Positions 26,173 through 33,467 of a stretch of DNA of 64,000 nt are shown here, piece after piece (the stretch's first letter is position 1; every line of letters begins with the position of its first letter). The notes under the pieces were generated by a model, which saw nothing but the letters and a program-made list of their open reading frames with translations, had not been told where the DNA came from and did no database searches. Origin of the DNA: Clostridia bacterium (lineage in GTDB: Bacteria; Bacillota; Clostridia; Oscillospirales; Acutalibacteraceae); assembly GCA_017397845.1 (NCBI GenBank), contig JAFQHU010000001.1, positions 26,525 to 90,524 of the forward strand. Direction: 5' to 3'. Both the position numbers and the translations under genes were made by a program.

Positions 26173-26194
26173 ATTATTACTTCCTTTCAGTAGA

Positions 26195-27247
26195 TTATTT
26201 TTTTATAATGTCACCCTTTTCGGTTACTATTTTATAGCCGACAGAGTCGATTTTCCTTTTCAGCTCGTCTAATTTCTGTGCCGATTCCGCACCTGTAGAC
26301 AGCTTATTGTTATAAAGCATATACTTATCTCTGACATCGGTGGGGGAAAGATTCGGCATAATGACGTTTGCGCCGTGAAGTATGCCCTTTTCTCTGCCGC
26401 CCTCCTGTAAGGTTCCGAGTGCGGTGGTGGAGGGGAGGAGCACAGGCGGATGAATTATTCGTATGACCGAAAGCAGAAAGCAGGTAAGCTCTGCACTGCC
26501 GGCGGGGCAGCCCCTGAAGGGGGTATCCTTATGGGGAATAAAGGGGCCTATGCCCACCATATCCGGCTTGAAGCTTTCGATGAATTTCAGATCCTTGGCT
26601 AAACATTCAGCTGTCTGAAAGGGTGAGCCTACCATAAAGCCGCAACCTGTCTGAAAACCGATTTCTTTGAGATTGCGAAGACATTCCATCCTGTTTGCCA
26701 AAGTGAGGCTTTCGGGGTGAAGGCGTGAATAATGCCCGCTGTCCGCCGTTTCGTGGCGCAAAAGATAGCGGTCCGCTCCCGCTTCATAAAGCCTTTCATA
26801 GGATTCACGGCTTCTCTCACCGAGAGACAGAGTGACGGCACAGTCGGGATAAAGAGCCTTTATTTCTTTTATTACACCGCAAAGAAAATCATCGGTGAAA
26901 AATCCGTCCTCGCCGCCCTGCATTACGAAGGTGCGAAAGCCCAAAGCGTAGCCGTCCTTGCAGCAGGAAAGGATTTCCTCTCTGCCGAGGCGGTATCTGT
27001 CACAGCTGCGGTTGCTTTTTCTGATGCCGCAGTAATAGCAGTCGTTTTTACAAATATTGCTGACCTCGATAAGTCCTCTGATAAAAACCGAATCGCCGTA
27101 TATTTCTTTTCTGAGCCTGACGGCCTCTTCTTTGAGAATGAGGGCGCTTTCTTCGGTGCGTTTTTCTATGAGCTCTTTATATTCACTCTCATCGAGAGAA
27201 TGGGTGTCTATGAGCTTTCTGACAATATATTCTGTACGCTTATCCAT
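26195..27247 (-). CDS. hydE: [FeFe]-hydrogenase maturase HydE (radical SAM)
   Basis: 350 aa radical-SAM enzyme that converts the HydG product into the dinuclear precursor of the H-cluster. The cluster motif is CKNDCYYC (C66, C70, C73) followed by GIRKSNRSCDRYRLGREEI. The barrel shows TFVMQGGEDGFFTDD, LRHETADSGHYSRLHPESL and VGIGPFIPHKDTPF, all characteristic of the BioB-like HydE family. The ATG overlaps the stop of the upstream regulator gene by eight bases, which implies translational coupling. Confidence 0.96.
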   Translation of the reverse strand: MDKRTEYIVRKLIDTHSLDESEYKELIEKRTEESALILKEEAVRLRKEIYGDSVFIRGLIEVSNICKNDCYYCGIRKSNRSCDRYRLGREEILSCCKDGYALGFRTFVMQGGEDGFFTDDFLCGVIKEIKALYPDCAVTLSLGERSRESYERLYEAGADRYLLRHETADSGHYSRLHPESLTLANRMECLRNLKEIGFQTGCGFMVGSPFQTAECLAKDLKFIESFKPDMVGIGPFIPHKDTPFRGCPAGSAELTCFLLSVIRIIHPPVLLPSTTALGTLQEGGREKGILHGANVIMPNLSPTDVRDKYMLYNNKLSTGAESAQKLDELKRKIDSVGYKIVTEKGDIIKK

Positions 27248-27497
27248 TTGAAATCACACCCGAATAAGCCGTTTTGACGCTGATGCCGGGTAACCGTCCG
27301 ATTTGTCCCGAAAGAGCGGAAATAATGTTCTGCGGTGCGTCGATGGCTATGCTGATAATATTTATATTCTTTTGTCTGTAGGGTATACCCATTCTGCCGA
27401 TGATATATTCACCGTAAGAGTGGAGAAGCGAATTTAACTTTTCGACTGTTTCGCTTTTTTCGACTATGATGCTCATAACTGCTACTCTTGTTTCCAT
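27240..27497 (-). CDS. TM1266-family iron-only hydrogenase system regulator
   Basis: 85 aa, a small ACT-like/NikR-C-like fold protein that usually accompanies hydEFG and is named a putative hydrogenase regulator (family knowledge). It begins METRVAVMSIIVEKSETVEK and has LHSYGEYIIGRMGIPYRQKN, INIISIAIDAPQNIISALSG and PGISVKTAYSGV. The start at 27497 follows TTGGAGGTAACT; the frame upstream covers a hairpin terminator and is not coding. It is the first gene of the hyd operon, behind an attenuator-like leader. Confidence 0.88.
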   Translation of the reverse strand: METRVAVMSIIVEKSETVEKLNSLLHSYGEYIIGRMGIPYRQKNINIISIAIDAPQNIISALSGQIGRLPGISVKTAYSGVISNG

Positions 27498-27511
27498 AGT
27501 TACCTCCAATA

Positions 27512-27545
27512 AAAAATGCCACACCCTTTTTAAAGAGTATGGCAA
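27512..27545 (-). terminator. Terminator hairpin in the hyd operon leader (attenuator)
   Basis: On the minus strand GCCATACTCTTT / AAAGGGTGTGGC form a stem followed by TTTTTT, ending 15-20 nt before the start of the first hyd gene. The TGTTGCC at its 5' edge can instead pair with GGCAACA further upstream (27768-27774 in plus coordinates), giving a possible antiterminator. Confidence 0.7.
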
Positions 27546-27561
27546 CAAATGCTTCATATTA

Positions 27562-27766
27562 ATGCGGAATTCGGAATACGGAATTCGGAATTGAAGGTCG
27601 CTTCGCTCCGATTATATCCGTGTAATGTCCGACGAAATATCACAATATATCGCCGACAAAATTTGATTTGCAAATTAAAATACATATTTATCCGGCGGGA
27701 GATGTTATATTATCTGAAATCTTTGTCCGCGATTTCGCATTCCGAATTCCGCATTCCGAATTAATA
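27562..27766. mobile_element. Small inverted-repeat element (GGAATTC-type ends) in the hyd leader
   Basis: About 205 bp bounded by ATTAATGCGGAATTCGGAAT on the left and the inverted CGCATTCCGAATTCCGCATT...AATTAAT on the right. The arms consist of tandem GGAATTC-like octamers. It contains no plausible gene. It lies between the two halves of a leader sequence, so it reads as a MITE-like insertion in the hyd 5' UTR. Confidence 0.6.
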
Positions 27767-27767
27767 C

Positions 27768-27811
27768 TGTTGCCTTATCCTCAGAGGGTAAAACCGTCTT
27801 TATGTCAGGTC
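27768..27811 (-). promoter_or_regulatory. Upstream half of the hyd operon leader RNA
   Basis: About 44 nt between the predicted transcription start (near 27811) and the inserted element, ending in GGATAAGGCAACA. GGCAACA is complementary to TGTTGCC at the edge of the terminator stem. Without the insert the leader would be about 110 nt. I do not recognise a known riboswitch class in it. Confidence 0.45.
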
Positions 27812-27817
27812 ACGCTC

Positions 27818-27846
27818 ATTATATCATATTTCCGCAGTAAAATCAA
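27818..27846 (-). promoter_or_regulatory. Sigma-A promoter of the hyd operon
   Basis: On the minus strand TTGATT (27846-27841), 17-bp spacer, TATAAT (27823-27818). It lies about 320 bp upstream of the first gene, defining a long leader. Confidence 0.75.
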
Positions 27847-27911
27847 CATCCTTAATTTATCGCATATAAAAAAATAATAAATAAATTAAAAAGGAAAAAG
27901 TCGGCTTTTTT

Positions 27912-27954
27912 AGTCAATATAATCATTGACTTTATATCTCGCTGAAATTATAAT
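27912..27954 (+). promoter_or_regulatory. Promoter and inverted repeat upstream of the antiporter gene
   Basis: TTGACT (27926-27931), 17-bp spacer, TATAAT (27949-27954). The -35 is the right arm of the palindrome AGTCAAT-N6-ATTGACT (27912-27931), a possible operator. Confidence 0.65.
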
Positions 27955-27991
27955 ATCTCTTTGGATTTTATAAAAAAAAGAAGGAATAAAA

Positions 27992-29272
27992 ATGGAAACT
28001 TTATTATCAATCGCTATAGCTCTGAGTGCGGGACTTTTTATGTCCAGAGTGGTAAAGCCTCTCAAGCTTCCCGCCGTTACCGGTTATCTTGTGGCGGGTA
28101 TACTTATCGGTCCCTATTGTCTGGGCAGACTCGGTATTGACGGCTTCGGATTTACCACCCATGAGCAGGTAAGTGCCATGAACGTTATCAATGACGTGGC
28201 TTTGGGCTTTATTGCCTTTGCCATCGGTGACGAATTCCGTTTGGAGCAGCTTAAAAAAACGGGTAAGGCAGCCACGATAATCGGCATTTTACAGGCCGTG
28301 TTTACCACGGTGGTCGTTGATGCTGCTTTGGTTGGTCTTCATTTCGCTTTGGGCGAAGACAAATTCCCTCTTTCCTCTGCCATAATACTCGGTGCCATCG
28401 CCTCTGCCACTGCTCCTGCCGCCACTCTTATGGTCGTAAGACAGTACAAGGCAAAGGGCAAGCTCACAAATTTGCTTCTTCCCATCGTTGCTTTGGATGA
28501 CGCAGTGGGACTTATCATTTTCGCCGTATCCTTCGGCTTTGCAAAAACTCTCGTCAGCGGTGAATTCAATATCTATTCCGTTCTCGTTGACCCGGTGGCA
28601 GAGATAGTGTTCTCGCTCGTTATGGGTGCTGTTTTAGGCTATCTTCTCGCATGGGCAGAAAAGTATTTCTTCTCACGCTCCAAAAGACAGGCGATAGTTG
28701 TTACTGCCATTTTCCTCGCTGTGGCACTTTCAAAGCTGAAATTTCATCTTGGTCCCGTGGAGGTAGGCTTCAGTCCTCTCCTTGTATGCATGATGCTCGG
28801 CACGGTTTTCTGCAATATTTGCGATTTTTCTGCCAATCTTATGGAAAAAACCGACCGTTGGACGGCACCTTTGTTTATCCTTTTCTTCGTTCTCAGCGGT
28901 GCGGAGCTGGAATTTTCCGTATTCACCGATTTTGCCGTGGTAGGTATAGGCATCGTTTACATTATTACCCGTTCCTTCGGTAAATGGTTCGGTGCCAGAC
29001 TCGGTGCAAATATCGCAAAATGCGAATCAAATATCAAAAAATATCTCGGTATCACTCTTCTTCCTCAGGCAGGTGTGGCATTGGGTATGTCCATTACTGC
29101 ATTGGAAATCGGTGAGACAGGTGTGATAATCAGAAATATTGTACTGTTCGGTGTTCTCATTTATGAGCTTTTCGGTCCTCTTATGACCAAAATAGCCCTT
29201 ACCAAAGCCGGCGACATTAAACCCAAAGAAGACAGACCCAAGGTTGCCGCCGAAAAGGGACGAGGAGAGTAA
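27992..29272 (+). CDS. Cation:proton antiporter (CPA2/KefB-like)
   Basis: 426 aa integral membrane protein with about 12 hydrophobic segments. It starts ETLLSIAIALSAGLFMSRVV with the family signature LKLPAVTGYLVAGILIGPYC. The core shows GAIASATAPAATLMVVRQYK and LLPIVALDDAVGLIIFAVSF, where the Asp-Asp pair corresponds to ion-binding acidic residues in this superfamily. A short basic cytoplasmic tail replaces the TrkA-N domain of true KefB. It probably exchanges Na or K for protons at the cytoplasmic membrane; which ion is unknown. It is monocistronic. AAGAAGGAAT precedes the ATG. Confidence 0.88.
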   Translation: METLLSIAIALSAGLFMSRVVKPLKLPAVTGYLVAGILIGPYCLGRLGIDGFGFTTHEQVSAMNVINDVALGFIAFAIGDEFRLEQLKKTGKAATIIGILQAVFTTVVVDAALVGLHFALGEDKFPLSSAIILGAIASATAPAATLMVVRQYKAKGKLTNLLLPIVALDDAVGLIIFAVSFGFAKTLVSGEFNIYSVLVDPVAEIVFSLVMGAVLGYLLAWAEKYFFSRSKRQAIVVTAIFLAVALSKLKFHLGPVEVGFSPLLVCMMLGTVFCNICDFSANLMEKTDRWTAPLFILFFVLSGAELEFSVFTDFAVVGIGIVYIITRSFGKWFGARLGANIAKCESNIKKYLGITLLPQAGVALGMSITALEIGETGVIIRNIVLFGVLIYELFGPLMTKIALTKAGDIKPKEDRPKVAAEKGRGE

Positions 29273-29275
29273 TTG

Positions 29276-29350
29276 AATGCAAAATGCAAAATGCAAAACG
29301 CAAAATGGCGGGTAAGGCTTCGTGAAACCGTAAGTGATACACCGCCGCTT
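29276..29350 (+). repeat. ATGCAAA-type repeat, end type 1, copy B
   Basis: Four ATGCAAA-like units, then ATGGCGGG, AAGGCTTCG hairpin part, and GTGATACACCGCCGC. It starts right after the antiporter stop codon. An inverted type-1 copy (C) lies at 30831-30900. Confidence 0.7.
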
Positions 29351-29368
29351 TTACGCAATTGAATATTG

Positions 29369-29399
29369 TAGGGCGGGATGACTCATCCCGCCGCTTTTA
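29369..29399. repeat. GTAGGG-type hairpin repeat
   Basis: TGTAGGGCGGGATGACTCAT then CCCGCCGCTTTT: stem GGCGGGATGA / TCATCCCGCC. It belongs to the same style as the hairpins at 32906, 39860, 39918, 40016 and 40371, and the window's first 17 bases. Confidence 0.6.
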
Positions 29400-29471
29400 T
29401 TGATACGCTGTTTTTATCGAATTCTTTTTCTTTAAATGTTGATTTTTTTGCAGAAATGTGGTAATTTATTC

Positions 29472-29577
29472 TTGTCACGCAAATCCGAATATTGTATCCG
29501 ACAAAGAGAAACACTTTGGTAAAAGTGTATCTCTTGCTTTGCTATTCTTTGTCGGATTAGTAGGATTTGTGTGACAA
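29472..29577. repeat. 106-bp nested palindrome, possible structured RNA or MITE
   Basis: Outer arms TTGTCACGCAAATCC / GGATTTGTGTGACAA, middle arms TCCGACAAAGA / TCTTTGTCGGA, inner arms AGAGAAACACTTT / AAAGTGTATCTCT. The arms are nested in order, so the whole folds into one long hairpin with internal loops. No ORF of note. It directly precedes a terminator hairpin and the gene at 29646. Confidence 0.7.
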
Positions 29578-29597
29578 CAAATGAGATGCATTTTTCG

Positions 29598-29627
29598 GTG
29601 TGTCTCCTTTGGGACACACTTTTTTTA
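29598..29627 (+). terminator. Terminator hairpin upstream of the 115-aa gene
   Basis: GTGTGTC-TCCTTTGG-GACACAC stem with an eight-T run, 19 nt before the start codon at 29646 and just before its ribosome-binding site. It either ends the upstream structured RNA or acts as an attenuator. Confidence 0.75.
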
Positions 29628-29645
29628 TTTTCGGAGGAATACAGC

Positions 29646-29993
29646 ATGAACAGGAAAAGGCTTTTAAAGCTTATGCTGATTTTATCTGTTGTCATCAATA
29701 TTATTTTTGCTTACTATACTTATGAAAATGGCAAACCTAAGCCTAAAATAACAAAATGGGGCTTCGGTCAGTATAATATCGAAGTATATTTTGAAAGGGC
29801 AGAAGAGAATGCGGAGCTGACAACCATAAATTATTTTGACGGTATAATAAAAGTCGGCAAAGCAGAGCTTCATTATAAGGACGGCCTCAGTCTCATTTCT
29901 CCTTACGGAACATATAATCTTATTGAACTTGGCGGGGATGCTTTTGTCATAAGCAGTGACGGGGAGTTTCTTTATCGGATGAACGAATCATAA
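29646..29993 (+). CDS. Small exported or membrane-anchored protein, function unknown
   Basis: 115 aa, not recognised. After MNRKRLLK there is one hydrophobic segment (LMLILSVVINIIFAYYTY), then a soluble, probably beta-rich domain of about 85 residues (WGFGQYNIEVYFERAEENAE, KVGKAELHYKDGLSLISPYG). There is no Cys for lipidation. The start at 29646 is 7 nt after CGGAGGA; codons upstream in frame run through the terminator hairpin and are not coding. A terminator follows at 30006. Confidence 0.65.
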   Translation: MNRKRLLKLMLILSVVINIIFAYYTYENGKPKPKITKWGFGQYNIEVYFERAEENAELTTINYFDGIIKVGKAELHYKDGLSLISPYGTYNLIELGGDAFVISSDGEFLYRMNES

Positions 29994-30005
29994 AATGAAT
30001 AAAAC

Positions 30006-30045
30006 AATCCCACAGATTTTTTACCTGTGGGATTAATTATTTTTT
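30006..30045 (+). terminator. Terminator after the 115-aa gene
   Basis: AATCCCACAG / CTGTGGGATT stem, then AATTATTTTTT. Confidence 0.8.
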
Positions 30046-30113
30046 ACAATGTGGTACAGTAGATTTTATCTCACTGAAATATTAGTAATTTTCTCACTTA
30101 TAAAGTGCATACC

Positions 30114-30308
30114 TTACAAATCCAAAATAAATAGTTCTTCAACTGTGGTATTCAGATATTTTGCCAGCCTCATTGCCAGTTCAAGTGTAGGATTGTATCT
30201 GTCATTTTCTATGGCGATAATCGTTTGTCTTGAAACATTCACTGCTTGTGCGAGGTCTTCCTGTCTGTAACCCTTTTCTTTACGCAATTCTTTTATCATG
30301 TTTTTCAT
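30114..30308 (-). CDS. XRE-family transcriptional regulator
   Basis: 64-aa Cro/C1 helix-turn-helix protein with essentially no extra sequence: KELRKEKGYRQEDLAQAVNV, SRQTIIAIENDRYNPTLELA, AKYLNTTVEELFIL. This subgroup typically pairs with a small membrane protein in Firmicutes. Its ATG overlaps the stop codon of the upstream membrane protein gene by one base (TAATG), so the two are translationally coupled and probably functionally linked. Confidence 0.9.
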   Translation of the reverse strand: MKNMIKELRKEKGYRQEDLAQAVNVSRQTIIAIENDRYNPTLELAMRLAKYLNTTVEELFILDL

Positions 30309-30673
30309 TATTCGATCACCATAAGTATAACGACTATATTTGCGATTATCATAGTTATTGCCAAGACAACAGCGGATATCAGAATAGTTTTTGATAAATC
30401 AGAAGCTTTCGGCGAATCCTCATCACCTTTTACGGCGTTGTGCGACATAATGGCTTCGGAAAAAAACTGAATGCAGGACGCTCCCGTAAGAAGAAAACAC
30501 GGCACAGGATTTAGCATAGTATGAAAGGCAAAAACCTTGTAGGCTTCATATAAAGTCCAGACAGCCAAAGCAATTAAAAGGAAAATCAAAGCATTTCTCT
30601 GTGCCTTGAAGGCAATATACTGCTCCATTTCATCGGTTTTACCAATGCCCCATCTTTTTAAAAATTTTTTCAT
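30308..30673 (-). CDS. Small membrane protein coupled to an XRE regulator
   Basis: 121 aa with three hydrophobic segments (ALIFLLIALAVWTLYEAY, MLNPVPCFLLTGASCIQFFS and ILISAVVLAITMIIANIVVI). A charged N-terminus (KKFLKRWGIGKTDEMEQYIA) precedes them. It resembles the DUF-type membrane partners often encoded beside compact XRE regulators (possibly DUF6442-like; unsure). AGGAGGTG precedes the ATG. The first gene of a two-gene unit with the regulator at 30114. Confidence 0.7.
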   Translation of the reverse strand: MKKFLKRWGIGKTDEMEQYIAFKAQRNALIFLLIALAVWTLYEAYKVFAFHTMLNPVPCFLLTGASCIQFFSEAIMSHNAVKGDEDSPKASDLSKTILISAVVLAITMIIANIVVILMVIE

Positions 30674-30779
30674 ATTAACACCTCCTGAAATAAAAGTAAA
30701 GAACTCTTTACATTTATATTATATGCTTGTATCTTTGAAATGTCAAGAATATTTTACATTTTTGCGTTGTAATTAACAA

Positions 30780-30803
30780 TCCCGCAGATTTTGAATCTGC
30801 GGG
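30780..30803. terminator. Perfect hairpin between the membrane protein and M23 peptidase genes
   Basis: CCCGCAGATT-TTG-AATCTGCGGG. Short A/T runs flank it on both sides. The dominant genes here are on the minus strand, for which it lies downstream of the peptidase gene. Confidence 0.45.
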
Positions 30804-30830
30804 ATTAATTCATATCATTCTGTAAACAGG

Positions 30831-30900
30831 GCGGAATATCACTTGTTTGTTCCGAAGCTTATCCCGCCACTTTGCACTTTGCATTTTGCATTTTGCATTT
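30831..30900 (-). repeat. ATGCAAA-type repeat, end type 1, copy C (reverse)
   Basis: Read on the minus strand: ATGCAAA heptamers, GTGGCGGGATAAGCTTCGG, then GTGATATTCCGCC. It abuts the stop codon of the M23 peptidase gene. Confidence 0.7.
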
Positions 30901-32905
30901 ATCTGACGTAGCTCAGCGGATTAACCTTACGTCCGTAAACGAGCACCTCAAAATGGAGATGGGGACCTGTGGAGTTACCTGTGGAGCCGATACGGCCGAT
31001 CTGCTGTCCCTGATATACATACTGACCCGCTCTTACGCAAATAGAGCCGGGCTGCATATGTGCATAACGGGTGGTGATGCCGTTTCCGTGATTGATAACC
31101 ACAGTGTGTCCGTAGCCGGACCAACCGCTGTAGGCCGTCACTACCGTACCCGATGCCGACGCTACCACGGGAATACCCGCCGAACCGCCGTAGCGGATAA
31201 TGTCGATACCGCCGTGGAAGCCCCAACCGGAAATGCTAGGATTTCTGTAGCCGTAATATGAGGAAATGCTGTAAGCTCCTCTTGTGGGCCAGGTAAAGCC
31301 GCGTGAGGTAACGGAGCCGCCGTAAACCGGTGACGAATAGGTTTTCGTTCCGATAAGAACGATTTTATTTACGGGGTTCTTTGTGATCTTTTCCGAAAGG
31401 AAGGAGGTATAAGAGATTTCGCCGTTAATATAAGTGACGAGCTCTGTGATTACCTTTTGACCGTAAGAGCCGTTCTGAGTGGTTTTCTTTGTACCCTTGG
31501 CGAGAGATGCGCTCTGCTTTTCTATCGTTTCATAGGGGAGAGACACCTTGCGGGTGCGTGTTTTCATAACCTTTACTCTGACGTAATTTTCCTCCTCTGC
31601 CACAAGAAGCTTTCTGATGGAGGAAAATTTCGAAAAATCTTTGCCGGGATTGAGCGTACGCAACTGTTTTCTGGTAAGACCGTACTGCTTTGCCACGGAT
31701 GCCAAAGTGTCGCCCTTTCTGACCCGGTGGTACTGAGCCTCCGATTTCGGTCCGGAAAGCATGGTCTGCAGTTTGGTGGTATCCCATATAAGGTCGCTGT
31801 TTTCTTTGTAATAGCCCTGGACATACTCTATCTCTTCCACAAAGCTTACCATAGTGCCTTCCTCCGCCTTTTTTTCATAAGGAGCGAGTATTTTCGAAAA
31901 GACAGAGGCGGCGTCGGATTCGTTTCTGACGGCACAGATAAATTCGCCGTCGATATAAACGCCGCAGGCACGGATATAATTTTCACCGCTGCCCTTTATG
32001 ATGCCTTCGCTTATCATTTGGGGATTGCTCAGCTCGTTTACCTTTACCCGGCTGAATTTATATACCGGCTGTTTGCTTAGGGTAAGGTCTGCGTTTTCCT
32101 CCGACGATGACAAAAGAGCCACAGCCTGACTCCTTCCTTTTTCAAATGTGTCAGTGTTTTCGATATAGCCTAAGGAGCTGCCGTTATATATTACCTCCAA
32201 AGCAAAGGTGGTGTTTTCGGTGAGAGAACGTCCCGCCAAAAAAACAATAAAGCAGGCGGCGACAGGCAGAGAAATATTAAACAAAGTTTTCCAAAAATGA
32301 CTGTGTCTGCGGAAGGACATGAGGAAATATTTTCCCATAGCTCTTATAAAAACGAGAGCTCTTTTTTTCTTTACCGCCTTTGAAGCGTTTACGATAGCTT
32401 TTATTTCGAGAGAAATTCTTTTTATATCGTCATTGATACTCAGATGAATTTTTTTCGGCAAAGCCTTTATTTTTTTCCATAAAGAAACGGCAAGATTGCT
32501 TATGATAAGATACGGAATGACAAATAAGGGCGAAAGCTTAGAGAAAAGGAGCCTGATAAACTTTATCGTTTCTTCGCCCACATATTCCGTTTTCTCCTCG
32601 GCGATGTAAAGAATATCCGTAAATGTGAAAGCTTGCCTTACTTTGTTTTTCACGGGTGCGGCATTTTCCGGGGGCTGTGTTTTTACGTTTGCTTTTTCTG
32701 CTTCGTTTTTTTCCGTTACCGTTTCCTCTGTGGGAAAAATTATCTCCGCCGCATCTTCGCCGCAAAAGGCTGAATAGGGTACATCGTCATCGGAAAAATA
32801 TGTGTCATTGAGATTAAAGGACACCGTGTCCGAAAGCTCTCTTTTAAATCGTTCTCTGCTGTTTTCCGTAGCTCTCACCTCGCTTTCGATTATCAATGTG
32901 AGCAT
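30899..32905 (-). CDS. M23-family peptidase with LysM and G5 domains
   Basis: 668 aa. A charged cytoplasmic region of about 200 residues precedes one membrane segment (about 218-236, ISLPVAACFIVFLAGRSL). The outside part has LysM (YHRVRKGDTLASVAKQYGL, about 395-440) and a G5-type domain around YETIEKQSASLAKGTKKTTQ. The LytM/M23 endopeptidase domain has FHGGIDI, YAHMQPGSI and HLHFEV, carrying the Zn ligands and catalytic His. It cuts peptidoglycan cross-links, probably in cell-wall remodelling. The large cytoplasmic N-terminus is unusual. The only in-frame ATG near the promoter (32905) lacks a Shine-Dalgarno site; a dispersed hairpin repeat occupies the 5' UTR. Confidence 0.88.
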   Translation of the reverse strand: MLTLIIESEVRATENSRERFKRELSDTVSFNLNDTYFSDDDVPYSAFCGEDAAEIIFPTEETVTEKNEAEKANVKTQPPENAAPVKNKVRQAFTFTDILYIAEEKTEYVGEETIKFIRLLFSKLSPLFVIPYLIISNLAVSLWKKIKALPKKIHLSINDDIKRISLEIKAIVNASKAVKKKRALVFIRAMGKYFLMSFRRHSHFWKTLFNISLPVAACFIVFLAGRSLTENTTFALEVIYNGSSLGYIENTDTFEKGRSQAVALLSSSEENADLTLSKQPVYKFSRVKVNELSNPQMISEGIIKGSGENYIRACGVYIDGEFICAVRNESDAASVFSKILAPYEKKAEEGTMVSFVEEIEYVQGYYKENSDLIWDTTKLQTMLSGPKSEAQYHRVRKGDTLASVAKQYGLTRKQLRTLNPGKDFSKFSSIRKLLVAEEENYVRVKVMKTRTRKVSLPYETIEKQSASLAKGTKKTTQNGSYGQKVITELVTYINGEISYTSFLSEKITKNPVNKIVLIGTKTYSSPVYGGSVTSRGFTWPTRGAYSISSYYGYRNPSISGWGFHGGIDIIRYGGSAGIPVVASASGTVVTAYSGWSGYGHTVVINHGNGITTRYAHMQPGSICVRAGQYVYQGQQIGRIGSTGNSTGPHLHFEVLVYGRKVNPLSYVR

Positions 32906-32931
32906 CGTAGGGGCGACCGTCGGTCGTCCGA
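32906..32931. repeat. GTAGGG-type hairpin repeat in the peptidase 5' UTR
   Basis: CGTAGGGGCGACCGTCGGTC then GTCC: stem GGGGCGACCG / CGGTCGTCC. It fills almost all sequence between the promoter and the start codon of the M23 peptidase gene. Confidence 0.65.
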
Positions 32932-32943
32932 TGATTCTGCATT

Positions 32944-32972
32944 ATTTTATCATAGAATACAGACATTTTCAA
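32944..32972 (-). promoter_or_regulatory. Promoter of the M23 peptidase gene
   Basis: Minus strand TTGAAA (32972-32967), 17-bp spacer, TAAAAT (32949-32944). The predicted leader is only about 30 nt. Confidence 0.65.
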
Positions 32973-32980
32973 TAGTCTTG

Positions 32981-33445
32981 TCATTTTACGGGATAGGCAA
33001 GTTTTTCCGCTGTCCATTCGGCGAGCACCTTTACCATTTCCTCTGCCTCCTTTTTGGCTGTGGGCAGGTCATGGTCGCGGTAATTACCGCATTCCTTTGC
33101 CGAAACTCCGGGCACCTCACCTTCGAATGAGGCACAGAAGGCGAGTGCATCCTTTGTGAGCTTTATTGCGTCTTCGCCCGAAAGGGTGTCGGCTGTGATG
33201 AAATAAAAGCCCGTTCTGCAGCCCATGGGACCGAAATATATGATTTTATCCGACACATCGCTGTTTCTTACGAAGGTGGCAAAAAGATGCTCCAAAGTAT
33301 GAATTGCGCCGTTTTCCATAACCTTTTCCACATTCGGACGGCGGCATCTTATGTCATAGGTGACGGTGTTCATGTCTCTGCGTGAAAGATACATACCCTT
33401 GGGTAATATAGTGTGGTCAATTGTAAAGCTTGCAATCTTTTTCAT
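32981..33445 (-). CDS. luxS: S-ribosylhomocysteine lyase (LuxS)
   Basis: 154 aa metalloenzyme cleaving S-ribosylhomocysteine to homocysteine and DPD, the precursor of autoinducer-2. It shows SFTIDHTILPKGMYLSRRD, the metal-binding HTLEH motif in GAIHTLEHLFATFVRN, GCRTGFYF and the late ECGNYRDHDLP. The start at 33445 follows AAAGGAAAAT; the longer open frame upstream overlaps recG and is not coding. It is 22 nt downstream of recG, so likely co-transcribed. Confidence 0.97.
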   Translation of the reverse strand: MKKIASFTIDHTILPKGMYLSRRDMNTVTYDIRCRRPNVEKVMENGAIHTLEHLFATFVRNSDVSDKIIYFGPMGCRTGFYFITADTLSGEDAIKLTKDALAFCASFEGEVPGVSAKECGNYRDHDLPTAKKEAEEMVKVLAEWTAEKLAYPVK

Positions 33446-33467
33446 AGAGATATTTTCCTTTCGTGCT

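Noticed and set aside
27768..27811. TPP or Moco riboswitch upstream of the hyd operon
   Set aside because: The CTGAGG and GGATAAGG strings only superficially resemble TPP-core segments; the required CTGAGA...ACCC and CTGGATAATGCCAGC context is absent.
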